NCBI GenBank assembly: GCA_012514775.1 | Contig: JAAYZQ010000097.1 | Location: forward strand, 1 to 45,932 | DNA from: Anaerolineaceae bacterium | Lineage (GTDB): Bacteria > Chloroflexota > Anaerolineae > JAAYZQ01 | Direction of reading: 5' to 3' | DNA length: 45,932 nucleotides | Part shown: positions 1 to 6,180 of the stretch, piece by piece | Layout: every line of letters begins with the position of its first letter | Position numbering within the stretch: position 1 is the stretch's first letter | Notes under the pieces: model-generated | Told to the model about the DNA's origin: nothing | Seen by the model: only the letters and a program-made list of their open reading frames with translations | The model's database searches: none | Position numbers and translations under genes: made by a program

Positions 1-2
1 CC

Positions 3-878
3 GAGCCGGCGCCGGATCAGTCGCCCCTGTCGGTCCTGGCCCTCGCCACGCTGCACCCACTGCCCGAGGAACGCCTGCTGTCGTTCTTGAGGGAGCGGGA
101 CGAGATCCTCGTCGTCGAGGAGACGGCCCCCTTCCTTGAGGTCCAGATCCAGGCGCTGGCGCAGCGGGCCGGCCTGTCTCTGCCCATCCTGGGGCGCGCG
201 AGCGGCCATCTGCCCCGGGCGGGCGAGCTGCAGGCGCCCGAGCTGCGGGCGGCGCTGGCCTCCTTCCTGCCCGGGCACCCCTGGCCGGCCGCGGACGAGG
301 GCAAGAGGACCATGCCCAGCCGCCAGCCCCTGTGCGACGACTGCCCCTACACTCCCCTGCTGAGGGCACTGACGGCCGTCATGGACCGTCACGGCGGCCG
401 GGAGGCCTTTGTCGTCACGGGCGAGACCGGCTGCATGGTCCGGGCGCAGTTGCCTCCGTGGCAGATCCTCGACGCCAAGTATGGCATGGGGGGCAGCATT
501 GCCCTGGCGGCGGGGCTGGTGCGCAGCGGGCTGCCGCACAAGGTGGTGGCCCTGGCGGGCGATTCGGCCCTGCTGCACAGCGGCCTGGCCGGCCTCGTGG
601 ACGCGGCCCAGGCCGGCCTGCCCTTGCTGGTGGTGGTGCTGGACAATGGCACGACGGCCCTTTCGGGCGGGCAGCCACACCCGGCCTCGGGGCGCGACAT
701 CCAGGGGCGGCCTCGACCGCCCGTCGACCTGGCGGCCCTGGTGGCCGCCGCCGGCGCGCGGCCGGTACACGTCGTGGATCCGGAGGATGGGCAGGCAACG
801 GAGGCAGCCCTGGAGGCGGGGCTGGCAGCCGGCGGGTTGGCAGCCGTCATCTCCCGTCGTCGCTGCCCCCGCTGGTAG
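3..878 (+). CDS. Indolepyruvate ferredoxin oxidoreductase alpha-like TPP enzyme, C-terminal part (5' end outside window)
   Basis: The reading frame is open from the first bases of the window, so the N-terminal part is missing. What is visible matches the second half of IorA-type 2-oxoacid oxidoreductases: a VVEETAPFLEVQ stretch, a CDDCPYTPL segment opening the thiamine-pyrophosphate domain, GETGCM, YGMGGSIALAAGL, and the TPP/Mg2+ region GDSALLHSG...LDNGTTALSGGQPHP. In the family this half binds TPP and decarboxylates indolepyruvate or related aryl-pyruvates, passing electrons to ferredoxin. The protein stops at RRRCPRW, where usual IorA proteins continue into a two-cluster [4Fe-4S] ferredoxin domain. 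That domain is absent here, so electrons may leave through another subunit. The exact substrate cannot be read from this fragment. Confidence 0.82.
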   Translation, partial: EPAPDQSPLSVLALATLHPLPEERLLSFLRERDEILVVEETAPFLEVQIQALAQRAGLSLPILGRASGHLPRAGELQAPELRAALASFLPGHPWPAADEGKRTMPSRQPLCDDCPYTPLLRALTAVMDRHGGREAFVVTGETGCMVRAQLPPWQILDAKYGMGGSIALAAGLVRSGLPHKVVALAGDSALLHSGLAGLVDAAQAGLPLLVVVLDNGTTALSGGQPHPASGRDIQGRPRPPVDLAALVAAAGARPVHVVDPEDGQATEAALEAGLAAGGLAAVISRRRCPRW

Positions 879-927
879 GCGCCGCGCGCCGGGCACAAGC
901 CATGGGTCAAACCTTTCGCTTGCAGAG

Positions 928-956
928 TTGACAACTCGCCATAAGAGTGCTATAAG
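928..956 (+). promoter_or_regulatory. Sigma70-type promoter, probably giving a leaderless transcript
   Basis: TTGACA at 928-933, a 17-base spacer ending in an extended TGC, and TATAAG at 951-956. The expected transcription start, about 7 bases after the -10 box, falls on or next to the ATG at 963. No Shine-Dalgarno sequence lies before that ATG. Confidence 0.75.
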
Positions 957-962
957 AACGGC

Positions 963-1652
963 ATGTACGCTTTGCTGATCGCGTCGAATTCGGACGAGCG
1001 AGCCGTGCTCTCCCTGGCGCTCCAGAGGGCCGGCGTGGCGGTCACGACCGCGACTGACCTGGAACGGGCCATGAACTCCTGGCAGGAGCGCCCGGCCGAC
1101 CTGGTGCTGGCGGCGGTAGGCGGCGACAGCGCGGAGAACGTGCGGCGAATTCGTACCGAGACAGAAGTGTTGCTGGTGATGATTGTCGAGAACGCGACGG
1201 AGGAATTGCAGTACTATCTCCTGGAGAACGGCGCCGACCTGGTGGTTTGCCGGCCCTACAGCGCCCGCCTGCTCATCGCGCAATTGCGCGCCCTGCTGCG
1301 GCGCGCGGGCAGCGTTCCCCTTTCGAGCCTCTTCACCCTCAACATGGAAAACCTGACCCTCGATCCGGCAGCACGCACGGTTCAGGTCCGGGGCAGCCCG
1401 CCGCGGCGACTCACCCACCTGGAGTTCCGACTGCTTTACACCCTCATGATCCACCCCGGGCAGATCCTCTCGCCCGATCTCATCGTCGAGCGCGTTTGGG
1501 GCTACAGCGGCCACGGCGACAAGGACCTGGTTCGCGGGCTGGTCAGCCGCCTGCGGGCCAAGGTGGAGAGCGATCCGCGCAGCCCCCGCTACATTCTCAC
1601 CCTGCCCGGCATCGGCTACTCGTTCGATCCGCAAGTGAGCGATGAAGAATAG
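963..1652 (+). CDS. OmpR-type winged-helix regulator with degenerate receiver domain
   Basis: A 229-residue protein with a receiver-like N-terminal half (about 1-118) and an OmpR/PhoB winged-helix DNA-binding half (about 128-225, with LTHLEFRLLYTLMIHPGQ and the wing sequence RYILTLPGIGYSF). The receiver has lost its phosphorylation chemistry. The acidic pair after the first strand is replaced (LLIASNSDE), the phosphoacceptor position reads DLVLAAV with Ala51 where Asp is expected, and the conserved Lys is Arg (CRPYS). It probably works without phosphorylation, through ligand binding, partner contact or its own level. No sensor kinase is adjacent; the only one in the window is 27 kb away. The start is supported by the promoter just upstream, which leaves almost no 5' leader. 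Confidence 0.85.
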   Translation: MYALLIASNSDERAVLSLALQRAGVAVTTATDLERAMNSWQERPADLVLAAVGGDSAENVRRIRTETEVLLVMIVENATEELQYYLLENGADLVVCRPYSARLLIAQLRALLRRAGSVPLSSLFTLNMENLTLDPAARTVQVRGSPPRRLTHLEFRLLYTLMIHPGQILSPDLIVERVWGYSGHGDKDLVRGLVSRLRAKVESDPRSPRYILTLPGIGYSFDPQVSDEE

Positions 1653-1786
1653 AAGAATTCTCACACCCGATCCAGTTTTGCGACATTATTCGGACCCTTT
1701 TTATGCACGTTTTAGACGGCCGTGAGCTATAGTTGCTGTAATTCGATACCGCAACAACGAAAGGAACGTGTAAAGGAGTAAGTACG

Positions 1787-1999
1787 ATGGCGTTTGCCTA
1801 CTGTCCAGACTGCGGGGCGAGGATCTACCTGGGGCGGAAGCCGTGGCTGGGCCAGCCGGCTATGTGCGACCAGTGTGAAGCAGATCTGGAAGTCATCCGC
1901 GTAAATCCCCCTGCTCTCGAATGGGTTGACAACGTTGAAGACGACGTCGTAGTGGAAGAAGAGGACTACCTGGTCGATTCGGATCTCATCTCCGCATAG
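1787..1999 (+). CDS. LysW-like small zinc-ribbon protein
   Basis: A 70-residue acidic protein with two CxxC knuckles, CPDCG (6-10) and CDQCE (27-31), followed by ADLEVIRVNPPALEW. This closely follows the zinc-ribbon fold and LEV motif of LysW/ArgW amino-group carriers. True LysW ends in EDWGE, whose terminal Glu carries the lysine or arginine biosynthetic intermediate. Here the tail is EEEDYLVDSDLISA, so a carrier role is unlikely. No lys or arg biosynthesis genes are nearby. AAAGGAG lies 8 bases before the ATG. The function is unknown; a zinc-binding adaptor or regulator is possible. The preceding 134-base gap (1653-1786) has a TATAGT-like box at 1728-1733 but no convincing -35 box. Confidence 0.75.
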   Translation: MAFAYCPDCGARIYLGRKPWLGQPAMCDQCEADLEVIRVNPPALEWVDNVEDDVVVEEEDYLVDSDLISA

Positions 2000-2193
2000 C
2001 TTCCAACTTTCCACGGACAAGAGCACCGGGAAGGACCGCGAGCGCAGCCTGGCCGCGGCGTGCTTTGGCGCGCCGGCGGCCAGACGGGCCAGGCTCAAGG
2101 CCGCGCCTGGCCGGATTTGCGCGCCTACTCCCGCTCGGACGGCATGAGGTTGTCACCCGCTTTCCGCCGGTACTAGGCCGACTCGGTGAGGGA

Positions 2194-3879
2194 TCAGGGC
2201 AATGCCGGCGCCATCTCCAGGATCAGCGCGCCCTGCGGGGCCAGGACGGGCACGGGCTGGTAGCCTTCCACAGCCCCACCCTCCGCGACGACGAGCGCTT
2301 CCGCCTCGTCGCCGGTGAGAAGGTCGCGGGCGGTGTAGCGGCCGGGCGCCAGGGGGCTCTCCCGGCTGCCCAGGGCAAAGGCATCCGTCTCTCTCATGCC
2401 CAGGTTGAGGACCACCAGGATGGCCTCTTCCTCCGTGGTCCGCAGGTAGGCCAGGACCGTCCGGCCGGCGCTGTCCAGGACGTGGAGGTTGAGGCTGCTG
2501 AGGGCGGGATGGGCCTGCCGCAGGGCGATGAGGGACCGGTAGTGGTTGAGTAGCGAGGAGGCGTCGGCCGCCTGGGCCTCCACGTTCCGCTCATCGTAGC
2601 CCTCGTTGACCGGCTGCCAGGGCGTCCCGGTCGTGAAGCCTGCCTGCGGCCCGGCCGTCCACTGCATCGGCGTCCTGATCTGCGGGTCGGGCTTGGAGCC
2701 GGTCATGCCGATCTCCTCGCCGTAGTAGAGGAACGGCACGCCGGGCAGGGTGAGGAGGATGGTAGCCGCCAGCCGCGCCTTTGCCTCGTCGCGACTGAAG
2801 ACGTTCATCACCCGGTCCTGGTCGTGGTTGGTGAGAAAGGTCGCGTAACCCCCGCGGGGGTAGAGGCGCTGGAGCTCTTTCAGTGCCGAGGCCAGGGCGG
2901 TGACGCCACCTTCGTTGACGCTGAGGAGGATGGCCTTGGCCAGGGAGAACTCGAAGGCCAGGTCCACGTCCGTTCCCACATACGTCGCCACCACGTCGCT
3001 CACGTCCCACACCTCGGCCACGGTCAGGAGCTCGGGGTCCAGTTCCATGCTGTAGCGGTAGAATTCTTGCAGCCAGGCGTGAGTCGCCGCGGTGTGCATC
3101 TGGGTACGGCCCTCCTCCACGTAGTGGCGCGCCGCGTCGAGGCGAAAGCCGTCGACGTCCATGTCCTCGATCCAGAAGCGCGCCACTTCGTAGAGCGCGG
3201 CCGTCACCTCGGGGTTCTGGAGGTTCAGGTCCGGCATGCCACTTTCGAAGAAACCATAGTAGTAGTCGCCATCCCTCTCGTGCCACACCACCTGCGCCTG
3301 GGGGCCGGAATATTCAGGGTTCGCGTCGGCCCAGATGTACCAATCGCGGCGCTCGGCCCTCGGCCCTGAGGCGCTGTCCAGGAACCAGGGGTGCTCGTCG
3401 GACGTGTGGTTCAGAACCATATCGACGATGACGCGCACGCCGCGGCGGTGGGCCTCGGCCACCAGTGCGCGGAAATCGTCGTTGCTGCCATAGTCGGGGT
3501 TGACCGTCGTATAATCGGTTACGTCGTAGCCGTGGTAGCTGGGCGAGGAGAAGACGGGCATCAGCCACAGGCCGGTCACGCCCAGGTCCTGGCCTCCCGC
3601 TGGATCCCCGTCGTTCAGGTAGTCCAGCCGGGCCATCAGGCCCTGCAGGTCCCCGTTCCCGTCGCCATCGCCGTCGGCAAAGCTCCGCACGAACAGCTCG
3701 TAAAAGACGGCATTTTGCCACCAGGCGGCGGGCACCGGGGGCGGCGTCGGAGGGGGCGTGGTCGGGCTGGGCGGTGGAGCCGTCGGGCTGGACGCCGGCG
3801 GCGTAGCCGTCGGGGTGGACGTGCGCGGCGAGCAGGCAACGAGCAAGACCAACAGCAGGAGCCAGGTACGTCGTCTCAT
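2194..3879 (-). CDS. Secreted lipoprotein alpha-amylase/glucosidase, glycoside hydrolase family 13
   Basis: A 561-residue lipoprotein: a basic start, a hydrophobic core and the lipobox LVAC with Cys16, then a Thr/Pro-rich linker (about 18-50) and a GH13 catalytic barrel. All four family motifs are present: DMVLNH (153-158), GFRLDAARH with nucleophile Asp248, VAEVWD with acid/base Glu289, and FLTNHDQ with Asp353. The family hydrolyses or transfers alpha-1,4-glucosidic bonds, and the enzyme would act outside the cell, anchored to the membrane. A start at 3903 is possible but would overlap the -10 box at 3902-3907. The ATG at 3879 follows GGAAGGGG and is preferred. The gene diverges from the GAF/SpoIIE phosphatase. 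The convergent gap 2000-2193 before its stop shows no clear terminator. Confidence 0.93.
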   Translation of the reverse strand: MRRRTWLLLLVLLVACSPRTSTPTATPPASSPTAPPPSPTTPPPTPPPVPAAWWQNAVFYELFVRSFADGDGDGNGDLQGLMARLDYLNDGDPAGGQDLGVTGLWLMPVFSSPSYHGYDVTDYTTVNPDYGSNDDFRALVAEAHRRGVRVIVDMVLNHTSDEHPWFLDSASGPRAERRDWYIWADANPEYSGPQAQVVWHERDGDYYYGFFESGMPDLNLQNPEVTAALYEVARFWIEDMDVDGFRLDAARHYVEEGRTQMHTAATHAWLQEFYRYSMELDPELLTVAEVWDVSDVVATYVGTDVDLAFEFSLAKAILLSVNEGGVTALASALKELQRLYPRGGYATFLTNHDQDRVMNVFSRDEAKARLAATILLTLPGVPFLYYGEEIGMTGSKPDPQIRTPMQWTAGPQAGFTTGTPWQPVNEGYDERNVEAQAADASSLLNHYRSLIALRQAHPALSSLNLHVLDSAGRTVLAYLRTTEEEAILVVLNLGMRETDAFALGSRESPLAPGRYTARDLLTGDEAEALVVAEGGAVEGYQPVPVLAPQGALILEMAPALP

Positions 3880-3901
3880 GGCCTTTCCCCTTCCTCGCCC
3901 C

Positions 3902-3910
3902 ATTATAGCA
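3902..3910 (-). promoter_or_regulatory. Extended -10 promoter for the alpha-amylase gene
   Basis: On the minus strand TGCTATAAT, a perfect extended -10 element, lies 22 bases before the preferred ATG at 3879. The -35 region is weak (TGGTGC at 17 bases), which is usual for extended -10 promoters. The predicted leader is about 15 bases. Confidence 0.7.
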
Positions 3911-3996
3911 CACTACCCGGCGAAGCACCATCCCGCAACCCGGGCGCTCACGGGTGGTCGCGCAGCGCGCAGAGAGCCGGGGCGTGCCGGCCTTCG

Positions 3997-4025
3997 TTGA
4001 CAGGCGCGATATTTTGCGCTATAAT
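3997..4025 (+). promoter_or_regulatory. Perfect consensus sigma70 promoter
   Basis: TTGACA at 3997-4002, exactly 17 bases of spacer, TATAAT at 4020-4025. The expected transcription start is near 4032, giving a leader of about 31 bases before the ATG at 4063. The -10 box covers an upstream in-frame ATG (4024), which rules that ATG out as the start. Confidence 0.85.
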
Positions 4026-4062
4026 GACGACAGAAATCTTGAGCCCGTCAGGAGATTCGGCC

Positions 4063-5337
4063 ATGCGCTCAGACCCGGCCCGTCCCGCAACGGACAGGCT
4101 CTCACTGCTGTATCACGTGTCTCAAAGTTTCAACTCTTCCCTGGACCTTGACCTGGTGCTCAACCGGGTCATGGACCAGGTAGTGGAGCTTATGCGGGCC
4201 GAGCGTGGCTTTGTGATGCTCCTGGAAGAGGATGGCGCGCCGGTCTTTCGCGTCGCCCGGGGAATGGACCACCAGACGATCGAGGACCCGGAGTTCCAGA
4301 TCTCGCGGGGGGTGGTCGAGCGGGTGGCGCGGGAGGGCGAGCCCCTGCTGACCAGCAACGCCCAGACCGACGACCGCCTGTCGCTGCGGGTGAGCGTGCA
4401 GGCCCTTGGGCTGCGGTCCATCCTGTGCGTCCCCCTGAAGGTGCAGGGCAGGATCACGGGGGTGATCTATGTGGACAACCGGCTGCAAGCCGGCCTGTTT
4501 ACACCCGACGACCTGGAGCTCCTGTCTTCCATCGCCCACAGCGCGGCCATCGCCATCGAGAACGCCCGGTTGTACCGCGTTGCGGTAGAAAAGGGCCGGA
4601 TGGAGCGGGAGATGCAGGTCGCTCGCGAGCTGCAGGCGAGCCTGCTGCCGAGGACCACGCCCCAGGTACCCGGCTGGGAGTTTGCCGCCGCCTGGCAGCC
4701 TGCCCGCCAAACATCGGGCGACTACTATGATTTTTTCGCCGCCCGCGAGGGCGAGGTGGGGCTGGTCATCGGCGACGTCAGCGGCAAGGGCATGCCGGCG
4801 GCCCTGTTCATGGCGCTGACGCGCAGCATCGTGCGGGCCAGCCTGGCAGGTCCGACAGGGTTGGTGGAAAGAATTGAGCGGGCCAACCGGCTGATCTGCG
4901 CCGACTCGACGGCGGGCATGTTCGTGACGCTGTTCTGCGCCGAGATCCGGTTGGCCACGGGCGAGGTGACCTACGTCAACGCCGGCCACAATCCCCCGCT
5001 GCTGCTTTCAGGCGGTGTGGGAGACGACCGCCTGGAAGAGCTCCATCCGACGGGCATGGCCCTGGGGATCCTGGAGGACGCGCCCTTCCAGCAGCAAACG
5101 GTGCAGATGGCGCCGGGCGACCTGCTGCTGCTCTATACCGACGGCGTGCCCGACGCCACCCAGGCCAGCGGCGAGCGCTTCGAGATGCCGCGCCTGCGCC
5201 GGCTCCTCCTCGAGGAGGGCAGTGGGACGGCCCAGGACGTCCTGTCCATCCTGGCAGGCTCTGTCGCGGCGTTCACCGGGACGTGCGAGCAGTTCGACGA
5301 TATGGCCATGGTGGTCACCAGGCGGCTGGCGCGGTGA
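4063..5337 (+). CDS. GAF domain/SpoIIE-RsbU-type PP2C serine phosphatase
   Basis: A 424-residue protein. An N-terminal GAF domain (about 27-170, ending in IYVDN...FTPDDLELL) is joined by a coiled segment (about 172-195) to an RsbU/SpoIIE-type PP2C phosphatase domain (about 205-420). The metal-binding motifs are visible: SGDYYDFF (218-225), GDVSGKGMPAALFMAL (237-252), LYTDGVPDA and QFDDMAMVV. RsbU-type enzymes dephosphorylate anti-sigma-factor antagonists, and the GAF domain would sense a small ligand or redox signal. No rsbV/rsbW genes are adjacent, so the target is unknown. The start follows CAGGAG. The gene ends just before a strong palindrome. Confidence 0.93.
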   Translation: MRSDPARPATDRLSLLYHVSQSFNSSLDLDLVLNRVMDQVVELMRAERGFVMLLEEDGAPVFRVARGMDHQTIEDPEFQISRGVVERVAREGEPLLTSNAQTDDRLSLRVSVQALGLRSILCVPLKVQGRITGVIYVDNRLQAGLFTPDDLELLSSIAHSAAIAIENARLYRVAVEKGRMEREMQVARELQASLLPRTTPQVPGWEFAAAWQPARQTSGDYYDFFAAREGEVGLVIGDVSGKGMPAALFMALTRSIVRASLAGPTGLVERIERANRLICADSTAGMFVTLFCAEIRLATGEVTYVNAGHNPPLLLSGGVGDDRLEELHPTGMALGILEDAPFQQQTVQMAPGDLLLLYTDGVPDATQASGERFEMPRLRRLLLEEGSGTAQDVLSILAGSVAAFTGTCEQFDDMAMVVTRRLAR

Positions 5338-5364
5338 CCCGCGCACTGCGAACGGCGGGCTCAA

Positions 5365-5400
5365 GACAGAAAAGGTGTCGCGCGCGACACCTTTTCTGTC
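5365..5400. terminator. Bidirectional terminator, 36-base perfect palindrome
   Basis: The sequence from GACAGAAAAGGTGTCGCG to its exact reverse complement forms a perfect 36-base palindrome in the 78 bases between two convergent genes. The AAAA and TTTT tracts in the arms place a U-rich stretch on the 3' side for either strand. It would terminate both the phosphatase gene and the ABC transporter operon. Confidence 0.8.
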
Positions 5401-5415
5401 ATAAGCCCGCTCCGA

Positions 5416-6168
5416 CTATAGAATGTGCGCCAGGAACTGGCGAGTTCGCTCTTCCCTGGGGTTCTTGAACAGCTCGTCGGGCGTGCCCATCTCGGCCCAG
5501 ATGCCCTCGGCCATGAGGATGACACGGTCGGCGACGTCGCGGGCAAAGTGTAGCTCGTGGGTCACCACGACCATGGTCATGCCCTCGTTCGCCAGGCGCT
5601 CCATCACGTCCACTACCTCGCCGATGAGCTCAGGGTCGAGGGCCGAGGTCGGCTCGTCAAAGAGCATGATCTTGGGCTCCATCGCCAGGGCGCGGGCGAT
5701 GGCCACCCGCTGCTGCTGCCCGCCCGACAGGCGGGAGGGATACTCGTCGCGTTTCTCCGAAAGGCCCACCCAGCGCAGCAGCTCCTCGCCCTTGGCCGTC
5801 GCCTTTTCCTTGGACCAGCCCTTGACAATGACAGGCGCCTCGATAATGTTCTGCAGGGCGGTCATGTGGGGAAAGAGGTTGAACTGCTGATAGACCATGC
5901 CCGCCTTCTGGCGGATCTCGCGGATGTGGCGGCGCTGCTCGCGCGCAGGCTCCCGGGCGCGGATCTCTACCGAGTCGATCTCAATGGACCCGGCCGAGGG
6001 CTCTTCGAGAAAGTTCAGGCAGCGCAGGAAAGTGCTCTTGCCTCCACCGGAGGGCCCGATGATGACCACCACCTCCCGCGGCATGACATCCAGGTCGACG
6101 CCCCGGATGACGTGGAGAGGGCCAAAGTACTTGTGGAGGCCACGCACCTTGATCATGGGTTCCGCCAT
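5416..6168 (-). CDS. Polar amino acid ABC transporter ATP-binding protein (GlnQ/HisP type)
   Basis: A 250-residue ABC ATPase with all motifs: Walker [10 protein letters not shown] (38-46), Q-loop [11 protein letters not shown], signature LSGGQQQR (147-154), Walker [14 protein letters not shown] (from 167) and switch His in [15 protein letters not shown]. Length and sequence match the single-domain ATPases of amino acid importers. It is the last gene of a five-gene minus-strand operon, 12 bases after the WD40-permease gene, and the only ATPase in the operon. The dipeptide-type permeases encoded upstream normally need their own DppD/DppF pair, so this ATPase either energises both or the partners lie elsewhere. 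GAGGAGA precedes the start. Confidence 0.95.
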   Translation of the reverse strand: MAEPMIKVRGLHKYFGPLHVIRGVDLDVMPREVVVIIGPSGGGKSTFLRCLNFLEEPSAGSIEIDSVEIRAREPAREQRRHIREIRQKAGMVYQQFNLFPHMTALQNIIEAPVIVKGWSKEKATAKGEELLRWVGLSEKRDEYPSRLSGGQQQRVAIARALAMEPKIMLFDEPTSALDPELIGEVVDVMERLANEGMTMVVVTHELHFARDVADRVILMAEGIWAEMGTPDELFKNPREERTRQFLAHIL

Positions 6169-6180
6169 TTTAATCTCCTC

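Noticed and set aside
2000..2193. Possible terminator in the convergent gap between the LysW-like gene and the amylase
   Set aside because: Only short GC-rich inverted repeats without a T-run were seen; nothing stands out from background.
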